From Cerioporus squamosus (lineage: Eukaryota > Basidiomycota > Agaricomycetes > Polyporales > Polyporaceae): a DNA stretch of 26,071 nucleotides. How positions within the stretch are numbered: the first letter of the stretch is position 1; every line of letters begins with the position of its first letter. A program made the position numbers and the translations under genes. The DNA lies in NCBI GenBank assembly GCA_022592435.1, contig JABYQS010000381.1:1-26071 (forward strand), in the 5' to 3' direction. Positions 1 through 10,272 of this stretch are shown one piece after another. The notes beneath the pieces were generated by a model. It did not search any database, was not told where the DNA came from, and saw nothing but the letters and a program-made list of their open reading frames with translations.

Positions 1-1418
1 TGGGCACGCGCGACTGCTACCGATCGCCCCGTTCTGAGTTTCCGTTCACAGGTGTCTCGCATCCTCCTTCCTCTGCTTTGTCGTCGTGATTTAGCGGATT
101 TCTGGCTGCACCTGCCGCTCCGTGGCACATGGGCACAGTGCGCGGTAGCCTTCACCGAACGCGAGCATGTGGCGCAGCCGCTGGGCCTATGTAGCCAGCT
201 CTCGGCGCTGGTTTGCCAGGGATTGTCCCGGGGCGTATCTTCGCGGAGCCGTCGTGCCCTTGCCTCGGTTGAATCATGAGAGGAATCTACCATGGTTCCC
301 CGTCCGCGGCGCCAACAGCTACATCGGCACCAGTACTGTGACGGCATGTCAGTACGGATGCCAGCACGTCCGCTCACATCTCGACATCGTTCCTCGCACC
401 TACGCGACGCGGCCCTGCGCAGCCCAGGGGTGCTGTTCATGGGCACGAGCAGCGCACGGGAACGTGACAGGGATCTCGTGTGCCGTCCGCATGTGGGCCG
501 CTTCGCCAAGTCCTTCAAGGCCGGTCCGGGACTCGAGGGTTTCATCGCACACTGGCAACCTGCGTAGCGACGAGTATTGTGTGTCCTGTTACTCGTTACT
601 CGGTCTCTGTCTCTCCCATCCTGTCATCCAGCTTCCGCTGGTTCTCGGTCCATGAGAGAGATCGTTACCGCGCCTTCGGTACCCCGTGTTTTACCACGGG
701 GTCGAAAACAACCATTGGTCGGAGGCCGTGACCTTCTTCGCGCATGTACATCCACGGCCTGCGCAGTCCGGAGCGCATCGGCGAAGTGAGGGGCGATCCG
801 GACCTGCGTTGGACTTGCGTGCTAGAGCTGTGGCGGAAGCGGGCTCCAGGGGATCGGGAGCGCGAGACTAGTCCCGATGTTCGTGGTGTGTGAGAAGACG
901 TGCGCATCGACGCAGGCCACAGCCAGTCCCAGAGATATCTCCTGATGTCGTTAACCCGATACGGAGTCTGGATCCAGAGTACTAGCGTGCACTGCACGCA
1001 TCCCGCCTCTCGTCTCTCGCCGGACTTCCTCGTGCTGGTTGTCAAGGAGCGTCGCGCGCAGGTCTTGCATGAGAGGCGTTCTCCTGGAGCCTGCCACGGA
1101 ATCGAGTGGGCGCGAACATTGACAGGATGTGGTGGTTAAGCACTCGGTCATTCAGATCGCGGAATCGGTTGTTGGCAAGGGACCACACCCGGCTCTTGTG
1201 CTGTCTGCTTCTCTGAGCATGCGCCTTTTGTTTGGAATTGTGGTTTTTTTAGCTCTGTCCAGGCCCATGCGCTGGGTCGTTCGTACTTGCTGCGATGCCA
1301 GTCCAAGCGTGCTTCGCAGCGTTGGCCATCGAAGAGCCCTAACATTCCCTTCGTCCCGTCCCATCTCATTGTCCCCTTCACTGCGAATCCGTGCGCTGAC
1401 CCCTCCGCCTTCCCACAG
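1..1418 (+). other. Non-coding DNA upstream of GT15 copy 1, possibly a diverged long intron
   Basis: No convincing coding exon was found here. The stretch ends in an intron acceptor (cccacag, ending at 1418) directly before the first recognisable exon of GT15 copy 1. In copy 2 the same acceptor closes a 1,050-nt intron. Short matches lie in the same order in both: 242-249 with 10751-10758, 311-318 with 10838-10845, 356-365 with 10874-10883, 401-410 with 10926-10935 and 432-438 with 10970-10976, with slowly drifting offsets. This suggests, without proving, that 240-440 is a diverged copy of that intron. Nothing resembling exons 1-2 of copy 2 is visible, so they are lost or lie left of the window. 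Confidence 0.35.
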
Positions 1419-2458
1419 ACGCGGTGAGCAACGTGATAAACGGCGAGGTCACCTTCGGGCTCGTCCCACGCGAGCACTGGTACCAGCCCGAGTGGATCGA
1501 CGAGGCGCGCGCGACCGCCGGGCGCGAGAAGATGGTCGCGGACAACATCATCTACGGCGGGAGCGTTGAGCTACCGCAACATGTGCCGCTTCAACTCCGG
1601 GGTGCGTCCCGCGTCTTCGTCTTCGGGCGAGCGCTGACAGGCGCGCACGCAGTTCTTCTACCGGCACCCGCTGCTGCAGCAGTACAAGTGTACTGGCGCG
1701 TGAGCCGGACGTGCACTTCCACTGCGACATCGACTTTGACCCGTTCCTGTTCATGGAGGACACAACAAGACTTACGGTGCGTCCTTCCTCGCTTGCTGCG
1801 TTTCTGCCGCTGACGCGCGCCGACAGCGTTCACGATCACGATGTACGAGTTCGGGGCGACGATCCCGACGCTGTGGGGACAGCGTGAAGGAGTTCGTGCA
1901 GGAGAACGCGCAGTACGTCGCGCGCGACAACGCGATGGGCTACATGTCCGAGGACGGCGGGAACACGTACAACAACTGCCACTGTGCGTCTCCCTCGACC
2001 GCTTGTTGACTGACATCTGACGCGCGCAGTCTGGAGCAACTTCGAGATCGCGGACATGGACTTCTGGCGGAGCGAGGCGTACTCGAAGTTCTTCGAGCAC
2101 CTCGACAGGAAGGGCGGGTTCTACTACGAGGTGCGTCCGTCCCTGGTCCGTCGCCTTGCCCGCGGATGCTGACCGCCTGCGGCTGCAGCGCTGGGGCGAC
2201 GCGCCGGTGCACAGCATCGCGGCCGCGCTCTTCCAGAGCAAGGAGCAGATCCACTTCTTTGACGAGATCGGGTACGAGCACAACCCGTACACGCACTGTC
2301 CCAAGGGCGAGGGCGCGTGGGCGCGCGGGAAGTGCGGGTGTGACCCCAAGCGCAGTTTCGGTGCGTGTCCTGGTCGTTCCACCTGTGCGATGCTGACTGC
2401 CGGGGCAGACTACGACGGGTACTCGTGCATGCGGCAGTGGGAGCGTATGTGGCGGTGA
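1419..2458 (+). pseudogene. Frame-broken, 5'-truncated GT15 alpha-1,2-mannosyltransferase (copy 1)
   Basis: This is a near-duplicate of exons 3-8 of the intact gene at 10273-12798. Exon equivalents are 1419-1601, 1653-1776, 1827-1983, 2030-2130, 2189-2360 and 2409-2458, with all five short introns kept. Family motifs are readable in pieces: FGLVPREHWYQPEWID, CDIDFDPF, CHFWSNFEI and the C-terminal YDGYSCMRQW. Against copy 2 there are six 1-nt coding indels: an extra G at 1423/1424, an extra T at 1566/1567, missing G near 1690, missing G near 1702, missing C near 1760 and an extra G at 1874-1877. They sum to zero, so the last exons are back in frame, but no continuous protein can be read. Exons 1-2 (membrane anchor and N-terminal part) are absent from the window. 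It is either a decaying duplicate or a real gene with consensus errors. The family assignment is firm; the pseudogene status is not. Confidence 0.8.
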
Positions 2459-2546
2459 GGGCTGCGCACGGCGCTGGCGGTGAGTAGCCTCGTGGCGTGG
2501 GGATCTGCGAGATGGGGCGACATCTCTCCGATTGACCGTCTGGCTC

Positions 2547-2655
2547 TGTACAGAGAGCGGGTGTGTACAGAGAGCGGGTGTGTACAGAGAGTGGGTGTGT
2601 ACGTGAGAGTGGGTGTGTACGTGCGGGCGGGCGGACGTGTACGTGCGGGCGGGGA
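2547..2655. repeat. 17-bp minisatellite (TGTACAGAGAGCGGGTG)
   Basis: Three 17-bp units stand head to tail at 2547-2563, 2564-2580 and 2581-2597, differing by one base. Decayed 18-22-bp units beginning tgtacgtg follow at 2598-2615, 2616-2637 and 2638-2655. The array starts 89 bases after the stop codon of GT15 copy 1. A short hairpin (GGGGG-CTGT-CCCCC) follows at about 2667-2680. The rest of 2656-3120 holds no gene I can support. Confidence 0.85.
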
Positions 2656-3120
2656 GCTCCTCGCAGGGGGGCTGTCCCCCGTGTATGTTCTAGCAGGACA
2701 ATGTTCGAGCAGTGTATTCAAGCTGGCGACTTCGCAGGGGACCCGGAATCGGGCATGTAGTAGATGGCAAATATATTTCGTTGCGTACACGACACAACAG
2801 CCCCTGCAGCAAACCACAGATCTCGCGCAACAAGCATCTCGCTCGAACGGGCGCCTATTGGCACAGCACTTGGCCGTCGCCACGCACCGCTCGCAGCCTG
2901 CCTCCTGCCACCACCATCTCGCGGCTCTTCTGCTCTCGGACTCGCCTGGCTGCTCTCTGTGGTTCTGGCGAGCACATGCAAGACGTCTAGGTGGATGGGA
3001 CTTCAATTCAGGGTGTACATACAGGTGACTCGGAGTTGACTTCGGAGAAGCTTCGATCTCGCGGTCGGTTTCGTACTCTGCGCGAGGCTGCGGGGACGAA
3101 GGACGCAGTGTAGGTGGAGC

Positions 3121-3930
3121 GAGTGCGGTGCTCTGTGCAGAGCAGCAACGAAGACGACCTGTACAGACGAGGAACACGCGCGTCAGATGTGCACAGCAGA
3201 CCCGGGAGAGTTTGCTCACCTCGATGTCGTCCTGTGCCAGCGTGACGACGGCAGATGCGCTCCCGAGACGACGAGACGGAGGTTCGACATGGTGTAGGCG
3301 GATGCGAGTGCTGACAAGGGTGAGAGGATAGCACATCGGCCGCTGAAACGACATGCAAGCGACCACTACTTTCGGCTGTCGTGACAGCTGCCGGGAGCAA
3401 GCTTCTCGAGCAAAGACGACCTGCACATACACGAAGAGGTGAGCCGTCGTGGATCGAAGAGCTGGGAGGAGAGTCTACTCACATCGGCCTCGTCAGCGTG
3501 CAGTTGAAGAGCCGGAAGCCAGATGAGGACACGCTTGATACGGGCCATAAGCATCTGGGGATCAGCACACGAGCGGCATTCTGCCTCCTTGACAGAGGCC
3601 GGGAGCGACAATCTCGAGCAAAGACAACCTGGACATTCAAGAAAGAGGTGAGCCACGGGCGATTCTGACATGCTCGGAGAAGAGTTCACTCACATCGGTG
3701 TCATTAGCCCGCAGTCGACTTGGAGTCGGGAGGCAGACGACGACGTGCTTGACTTGGGTCGGAAGCGTCTGGCGATGAGCACACGAGCCGGCCCTCGACG
3801 ACACTGTGAGTGTGAGTGGCCGTGATTGAGTTCTCGAGCAGAGCGGCCTGCACACATGAGGAAGAGGTGAGTTTCCGATAATCAGGACACGCCGCAGACG
3901 ACCTTACTCACCCAGATGTCTACGCCGTCT
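3121..3930 (-). repeat. Tandem array of exon/intron-like modules, about 210-260 bp each
   Basis: Four related modules follow one another. Anchors resembling ctcgagcaaagacgacctg occur near 3144, at 3405, 3613 and 3833, giving periods of about 261, 208 and 220 bp. On the minus strand each module has an intron-like segment with a GTGAG donor and an AG acceptor: 3159-3219, 3421-3482, 3629-3693 and 3848-3911, lengths 61-65 nt. These are normal intron sizes for Agaricomycetes. The exon-like blocks between them (201, 146 and 154 nt) are open in one or more frames, but the frames do not join across the junctions. I infer tandem duplication of one exon plus intron, followed by decay or indels. No protein family was recognised. 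Confidence 0.6.
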
Positions 3931-4800
3931 TCAGCGCACGGTAGAGACAGCCCGAGATAGCGGATCTGGTTGCTGACAACCTGCGTCATGCGATGCAGCA
4001 GGATCACGGCGTGCAATAGCCATGCGCTGTGCGTCACAGTCATCTCTCGGTGGAACAAGAACCCATACCAGGAGCATATACGAGCTGGAGGACGTGCCGC
4101 AAAGGACTCAAAATCCAGAGCTTGGAGGGCTATGGACGTGAGCATGAGGTGAGCAAGCACATTGTCGGCTCGGACTCGTGCATTCTCACGGCGGAGCATC
4201 CGAAGTTTTGCCACATGGGCAACGCGCTGCGTCTGCACGACAGTGTCGTAGAGCGAGCGCGGAACATGATGGAGCCTAGAAGACGTTGTGCGCCGGTTTT
4301 GGACTCACCAAGAAGGGTCTGAATGATGCATGGACGAGCGGGTGATGCTGCAGCGCGTGTGAGGGGTGCGAAAGAATATGGCGACGGATGATGGGAGGAG
4401 AGTGCGGCGGTCACTCGCGCTCTATATCCCTCGGGACTTGGGTGAGTGTGCGGCATGTATCCAAGGTGGGTGACACTCACCAAGCTCTGTGTCCTCCGAC
4501 TCCAGATAGACTTGGATGCTCGAAGTGTTGTAGGTATGTAGCGTCGAGTGCAAGGAATACAACTTCGGTGCAGCAGTGCGAGGTAGGGAGGGAGAGGCGA
4601 GAACAGCCGCAGAGTCCAGACGCCCTGGTTTTGGGGTCGGACATTAGGCCGCGGATAACCAACTCACCGCCTTCGGCTCGTGCGCGTGAGATATTGAGCG
4701 CGTCTGGCCTGCCGATCCCTCGCTTGCATCATATTCTTGGTGAGCAAACAACGACAGGCCTGAAGCAAATGTCCATCTTCATAGTTCAGAGTGAAGTTGC
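3912..4800 (-). other. Intron-rich, probably degenerate minus-strand gene region
   Basis: The best piece is an exon-like block at 3912-4232, bounded by a TGCAG acceptor and a GTGAGT donor and open for 107 codons on the minus strand. Its reading includes RVAHVAKLRMLRRENARVRA and a hydrophobic part, SAWLLHAVILLHRM. A 76-nt intron-like segment (4233-4308) and another open block (about 4309-4459) lie upstream. Further GTGAGT donors occur near 4482-4486 and 4670. Joining them gives stop codons, as does joining into the repeat array downstream. This may be an old gene feeding the array at 3121-3930, or an unannotated gene with base-call errors. I recognise no family. Confidence 0.3.
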
Positions 4801-4805
4801 TACTA

Positions 4806-5532
4806 CTATGCATGGACATGAGGTTCGATCTCTGCTGCCGTTGCAACCCTCCACACTCCGTCAGACCATGCCAGCCACATCCGATCCTTGAACATCATCG
4901 GCAATGGACCCCGTGGAACTAGCTCACCAGCGCTCTCCGCCTCGCCCTCAACCGACTTTGCGCTCTTCGGACCGTTCCGCTCATATCGCCTCGGGCGGAG
5001 GTTCTCCGCATCGGGGTGGGGCAGCCGCCTGCCAATATCACGCCGTCCGTAGTCCGGAGACGGAGTGGGAAAGAGGACACCGGGACAGGCATGCGCAACA
5101 TCCTGCTTGGCAGCGGAAAGCTCGTCGGCTGTTGCAGGTGCAAAGTAGAGCTGGCCCGACGTGCAGAGGTCGATGAGGAGTCGGATCTCCTTCACGGTGA
5201 GCCACTTTGGGTTGCGGAAGATGACCTCCGGAGGCCAGCCAACAGCCTTCACATCGAAGCGGAGGAAGACCCGCTGCTGGAAGCTTCGGGCGGTCCAGGC
5301 CATCTTGGCATCCAGATATCCCGTCTCGTAAGCTGTGCCCGTGCCGTTAAGAATTGAAGAACTCGTGGCGGCGCCAGAGCAATCTGATGAACTCACCGAG
5401 CATTCCATCGAACAGAGCACGGAGGTAACCCTTCTCTTCTCCCCATGCCGTTGCATATGACGATGTAGGCAGCTGCACTTTGTATGGGTGGACAAGTGCA
5501 GCATGAGACGATGAGCGTGAGAGGTGGTTCAT
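4806..5532 (-). CDS. Conserved basidiomycete hypothetical protein, about 220 aa, two exons
   Basis: Exon 1 is 5397-5532, intron 5333-5396 (64 nt, GTGAGT..CAG), exon 2 4806-5332, ending in TAG. Both exons join in one frame to about 220 residues. The protein has no signal peptide or membrane segment. It is rich in conserved-looking turns: SFQQRVFLRFDVKAVGWPP, then FRNPKWLTVKEI, a Cys-Pro-Gly turn, PTPSPDYGRRDIGRR, RPRRYERNGPKSAKSVEGEA, and a closing W-x-A-W-x-x-G-V-W segment. I recognise this pattern as a lineage-specific family of short proteins with no known function in Agaricomycete genomes. ATG 5532 was chosen because a TATA box lies 79 nt upstream; an in-frame ATG at 5562 would add 10 residues. 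The gene stands alone between gene-poor stretches. Confidence 0.7.
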
Positions 5533-5610
5533 AGTGCCATGAGTGTGCGGCCGGAGACGCATAGTGGAAGCCTCAAAGCTGCTGGTTCTCTGGGAGGCTC
5601 GACCATTGCA

Positions 5611-5619
5611 CTTTATATA
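5611..5619 (-). promoter_or_regulatory. TATA box of the 4806-5532 gene
   Basis: The minus strand reads TATATAAAG, ending 79 nt upstream of the chosen ATG at 5532. This spacing is normal for a fungal TATA element and supports the start choice. Confidence 0.5.
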
Positions 5620-6180
5620 CCATTGAGACTGGTCCCGGGACAATATTCTCGAAGCTACTTATTTGCCCGTTCACCGCAAGGTCAGGACACGGAGTCCAGC
5701 TAATACCTGTGGCTGCAGACTTGCTCCTCACTGAACTCGGCACAAGATACGCTCCCTTCACCCACTGTGAATACCGTCACATCTAAGAATGGTGTGCATG
5801 GTCTCGGATGCTAACCGCATATGCCAAGCCGGCCGCTTTTATCTGCTCGGGAAGAGTACTGACCCGGCCCTCCGTGTTCTCACCAAACGGCCCGCAGAAG
5901 TGCAGGTCAAATGGGACATGAAACAAGCCAATTTGATTGCAATTGTCTCCGAGAGCAATTAGTATTCCCTTCAAGAGGTGCTCACTGCTGATCATCGTGA
6001 GATGTCCTCTGTAGCTAGTGAAGGCTGCACACAGATAGACCCAGCATGCCCGTGAGGAGACAAGACTCAAGAGTCGAGACGGACATCCCGCAGACCCGGA
6101 GTCCGGACATGGCAGTGTGCAAGCGGAGATGCTATGGAATAAAGTGCAGGGCCGGACTATCTCAAGCGACACTTGGCCGC
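5620..6180. other. No supported gene; short minus-strand open segments
   Basis: Two minus-strand open segments (5573-5761, 62 codons; 5783-6172, 129 codons) have mixed composition and acceptor-like CAG sites, for example TGTGCAG near 6030. The second contains a plausible-looking stretch, SSEHLLKGILIALGDNCNQI. I could not join them to each other or to the gene at 4806-5532, and I recognise no domain. They could be remains of a neighbouring gene or chance. Confidence 0.2.
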
Positions 6181-8095
6181 GGCGCGACTTGCACCGCCCA
6201 ATTCGCTAAGCTAACCCTCGCATCGCTCGACCGCGTACAAATCCGAGTCCAAGTCGTCGGGCTCAGACAGCGGTATGTCTTCACCGGGCATTCTGTCCCG
6301 TACCTGCCGCCGTTCGATGTCATTCACACTGCAAGCCCAGCCCACAAGGAGTTCAGACAAGTCTCCATAATTATATTGTACTGCAACCGACCGGCATGTT
6401 CAGCAAACCTTCAGCGCGAGATACAGAGGTGTTCTGCTCGACATGTACCAGGCAGTGTGATGTCAGACCCTTGCTCCCGCCAAGCCGGAGACGGGACGCT
6501 GCCCACATACGGATGGAACGATGCGACCTCGTCAGCACGTGCAGACGGAACCACGCGACGAAACACACTCAAGCGGCTCCCACGCAGCTCGGGGCTCGGC
6601 TTTGCGTTGTCCTCGACAGGTCAGGCCCGACGCGGCCGCGTCGGGACTCTCGGCTTTGCTAAGGGCGAGCGCGCTGCACGCCATGACATGGCGGTCGGGA
6701 CTCGATGCCGCCTATCTGGTGCGCGTGGATGGCTGGCAGCTACACGAAGGACTCAGGCTGCAGCAGAGTCAGCTCTGTGTCCGGGCGGATGAATGGAGGG
6801 ATCTCACCATGCTACCATGCCCATGTTGCGGAGCCTGCCTGCACAAGCTGTCGAGCTGGCTGCTGGTCAGAACAGGCTCGGTCCGAGCGTGTTGAAACTT
6901 GAGATCAGTCTGCGCACTGCGGCGACGCTGTCTGCCCGAGCGAAACAGTGCGTACACCTGAACAGAGGGAGATTTATTGCACGCTACACCTGTACGAGGA
7001 TAGTGCATGCCGTTCACCGTGACATGCTGCATCGGTACGGCGCGTGTGCTGCAGCCAGCGATAAATGATCCAACTCGAGGCCGTGTGTGCGGCGAGCCAG
7101 TGCGCCATCTTGACAGCATGCCTCAGCGGGACTGCGAAGCGCGATGGTCAGAGAACGTCATGCACATAGAGTACTCGACGCAGTAGTGCACGGCTAGCAG
7201 AACCGTGCGGCGTCCGTCTGTCCCGGGCAAGTCAGGCCCAACCCGAACGACGCATCTCGTACAAATCCCAGCCTGTGTCCGCCCGTCAGCCGCTACACAC
7301 ACCACAAGGAGCGTGCTCGACGCGGGCGTAAGTGTTGTTCGACTTCTGTCCGCGGCGCAGACAAACTAGCTCGAGATCGTGTGTGCGGCAAGCCGAAGCG
7401 CAAAGCTAGCTGCGCAGACCGTGTGCGCCGTGAAGCCTTGCGATGCGTGCTGCTACAGTACGAACACCACATGAAACGTCTGCTCGACGCGACCAGCGAG
7501 CGTGCACACGTACCTGTCCCGGGCAATCTAGACTGGGAGAGCGAGGTCGTCGACGACAGGACGACGTCAGCGGGACGGTGCACGACCCCATGCGTCGACG
7601 GTCGCTCTGCGTTTACCTTCGCGCATCAACGACACAACTTCCGCGACAGCCTGTCCGCGCCATGCACATCGTGTTCGCGGAACCCGCACCCACGGCCCAT
7701 GGGACTCTGAGACCCTGGCGGACGGACGGACGGACTCTGTTTGCGTGCGCGCCGGGTGCACGAGAAGCTGCCGGCGAGCAGTGGCTCGTCCGTCGCCGTT
7801 CCCCGTGCGTGCTCTCGTACATGGGGTCCTGGGTGTGTCCTCCCTCCCCTACGGGCGCGGGCCGTCGGCTCCCCGAAGACGCACGCGTATGTCCGCGGTG
7901 CAAAGACTGGTACCAACCGTCGACGCGGTGCACCGTCAGGGTGCCAACCTTGAACCATGCCGCATGGTGCACGCTCGAACGGCCGACTCGCTGCCGCTGG
8001 CAGCACCACTCCGACGTCGGTGCTGGGCCTGCCGTCCGCGCCACACACGATCTGCAGACGGGGCTCGAGGTGGCTCGCTCGGACGCTGCCAGTCG
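6181..8095. other. GC-rich stretch without a supported gene
   Basis: Long open frames occur on both strands, but their composition is that of GC-rich random sequence: high Arg, Ser, Ala and Pro, no domain, no splice logic. Short dispersed repeats are visible: gtcccgggcaa at about 7221 and 7518, ctcgag followed by cgtgtgtgcggc at about 7075 and 7371, and gtcaggccc at about 6621 and 7231. They suggest decayed repetitive DNA, but no terminal repeats or transposase were found. Confidence 0.4.
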
Positions 8096-8102
8096 CAACG
8101 CC

Positions 8103-8147
8103 GCGTCCCGCGTCCCGCGTCCCGCGCCCCGAGTCCCGAGTCCCGAG
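8103..8147. repeat. Heptamer tandem repeat (CCCGCGT/CCCGAGT)
   Basis: Consecutive 7-bp units shift from GTCCCGC to GTCCCGA type across about 45 bases. The same unit recurs 80 bases further on. Confidence 0.8.
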
Positions 8148-8223
8148 CTCGCCGCCGCACATACGGTCTCACCCGCCCGCCATGCGTGTCCGTGCGACGT
8201 CTGTCCCCGGCCCAGTGGTCCTG

Positions 8224-8251
8224 GAGTCCCGAGTCCCGAGTCCCGAGTCCC
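8224..8251. repeat. Heptamer tandem repeat (GAGTCCC x4)
   Basis: Four perfect copies of GAGTCCC run from 8224 to 8251. It has the same unit family as the array at 8103-8147, so the two were probably one expanded tract or arose from the same local slippage. Confidence 0.9.
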
Positions 8252-8298
8252 GACCGAGGGTGGCGCTCTTCGTCATCTCCATCGCCCGCCGTGCCCGT

Positions 8299-8316
8299 GT
8301 CCGCGTCCGCGTCCGC
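8299..8316. repeat. Hexamer tandem repeat (GTCCGC x3)
   Basis: Three perfect GTCCGC units within a GC-rich low-complexity stretch. Another short hexamer tract, GAGGGC x3, lies at 8614-8631. Confidence 0.8.
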
Positions 8317-8639
8317 GCCCGAATCGGTAGCGCACGGCACCCGAGATCCGGCTCCTGTACGGCGTACGCTGCACCCGCGCCTGCGCCGTCGTGCCCGACG
8401 CCCCACTGCTCAGCGGCACACTGAGCGTGCTGCGTCGCCGAGACCCATGCAAGCAGACTCGTCTCGGAGGCCGCACCGCTCAGCCAGCCGAGTCTGCAGG
8501 TATCGAGTCCGATCCAGACTCCAGAATGCGCCGCGGGGACAGGGTCCGGTGCGACGGGAACGCACGCCGCGGCGGGATGCTGATTGCATTTCGCGGAACC
8601 CGGGGCGGCGCGCGAGGGCGAGGGCGAGGGCGGAGGGGT

Positions 8640-10272
8640 TAGCGTGAAGGGCCTGGGGCTGCCAAGCAAGCGAGGGTGACGAGGCGAGGCGAGACGCGGG
8701 CGCACGCCGAAGCGTCGCTTGCCTGTGCGACGCGCTCGGGCGAACTTGCTTAGGCTTGCGATGCTTGGCCGTGGTTTCGCGTTGTTTGCGCGCAGACGGT
8801 CCGTGCGCGGGGAGGGCCGCATAAAGGCTGCGAGGGGTGGGTGCTGGGGGACGGGCATCGTCTTGTTCAATGTTCTTGCCGTCGATGTCGGCGTGCGTGC
8901 GCGCTGCTCGCCGTTTTCTTGTGCCGTGCACCTCGCTCTGAGTCGCTCGCTTGTTCGTGAGCCCGGCCGGGTCGTTCTGAGCATGGTGCGTGTCGTTGTT
9001 GTGCTCACCCTGTTCCGCGTACTGACTGAGACGCTGCCTAGCGGGCCCGACAAGCCGTGCGGATGCACGCCGGCGCTGCTGACGTTCGGTGAGTTCGATT
9101 GGGCAGTGTCATTGGGTATTCTGCTGACGAACTAGTCAGTGCATGGCAAGAGACACAATGACGGGAGAAGGATCTTACTATACCGTATGCTTCTCACTCC
9201 TGCTCGCCGTGCTGAGCGTACTCACCGTCGTGCTGGACAGTGACGGGCTATATCTTGATGCTGCCGCGCGTCCCCGCCGGGAGATCACATCCGTGGAGTT
9301 GCTGTGAGTGCTTGCTTGCTCGTCGTCGTCGACTTCAGTGTTGATTTTGTATGTTAATGGACAGCGCGGAGAACGGGAGCAACACAAACCTCTGACAGGC
9401 CGCAGCGCCCGCCAGAGGTCTGTCTGTGGGACGGCGACTGAGTGGACGAGGGTGCGGGATTGTCGCGAGGCTGGGAGTCGGTCCGGACGGAGTGGTCCTC
9501 TGTGCTCGGTACGTCTTCTCGTGTTCCCGTTGACGTCGGTATGCTGACCTGTAACGCTCTGTAGGATGCCCGAAAGACGGCCGAGGCGGTCGGTAAGTGA
9601 GAGGGAGCAAGCCGGCGATACTGCATGGTGAGCACCAGACCGGACTAGCGCGGCGACGTCGGACAGGCACACAGACAAGGAGCATGACGGTGTATTGCAG
9701 CTATCTGCGGACACGCGGGGATGCTAGACGGGCCCGGCGCAGAGAGGGATGGACCGTCGAAGGGGGACGGCGGTAGCACAGTAGACGGACACACGTACCT
9801 TGCATGCATATACGGGTCACACGGTCTTGAACGGCGCTCCTGTGAGCGGGATCGCATCTGCGGCAAGTCAAGGCACGGGTGACGCACTGGAGAGCTTGCA
9901 GTTGACGGCCAGCACGCGCGGCGACAGAGCGACAGACGGTCCAGCGAGAGAGAGCGCATGAGGGCAGACGTCAGCCCGGGAGCGCGCAGACGCGTCGGGC
10001 GATCGCGGCCACGACTGCCGTATATGGACATCCTCGGCGCTGCGGAACGGATATCGCGCCCTCTGCGGAGCTTCGGCGAGTGCATACTCCATGGGCGTCG
10101 AGAGTGACAGGCCAGCGCCCGCAGCCAGCCTCTACGGCGCACAGGCTCTGCTGGATAGGCCTCCGACGCTCCTCCTCAACGCCCTCTCAGCCTGCTACCC
10201 ACTCCCTAGGCTCTGTCCGCCCACAGCTCCCCGCGACACCGACCCACCGACGTCACCGGCCCGACCCCGGCA
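8640..10272. other. GC-rich intergenic stretch upstream of GT15 copy 2
   Basis: No gene is supported. A 138-codon plus-strand frame (8719-9135) and overlapping minus-strand frames up to 299 codons are open, but they look like GC-rich chance frames. The last 130 bases (about 10140-10272) are pyrimidine-rich, as is common in highly expressed fungal promoters and leaders, and lead into the start context ccggcaATGG of GT15 copy 2. No clear TATA box was seen. Confidence 0.4.

Noticed and set aside
2665..2682. GGGGG-CTGT-CCCCC hairpin as a terminator
   Set aside because: Factor-independent hairpin terminators are bacterial; in a fungal nuclear genome this is only a short inverted repeat beside a minisatellite.
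2410..3432. 340-codon minus-strand open frame
   Set aside because: It crosses the minisatellite (giving TYTPTL-type repeats) and reads through the intron-like blocks of the module array; a by-product of composition.
6046..6792. 248-codon plus-strand open frame
   Set aside because: GC-rich composition, Arg/Ser/Ala heavy, no domain and no splice or promoter support; similar chance frames occur throughout this zone.
6600..7600. Possible transposon remnant from dispersed short repeats
   Set aside because: No terminal inverted or long terminal repeats, target-site duplication or transposase or reverse-transcriptase motif could be found; kept only as repeat debris.
8169..9068. 299-codon minus-strand open frame
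   Set aside because: It overlaps the low-complexity heptamer and hexamer tracts and is made of Arg, Pro, Thr and Ser runs expected from GC-rich repeats.
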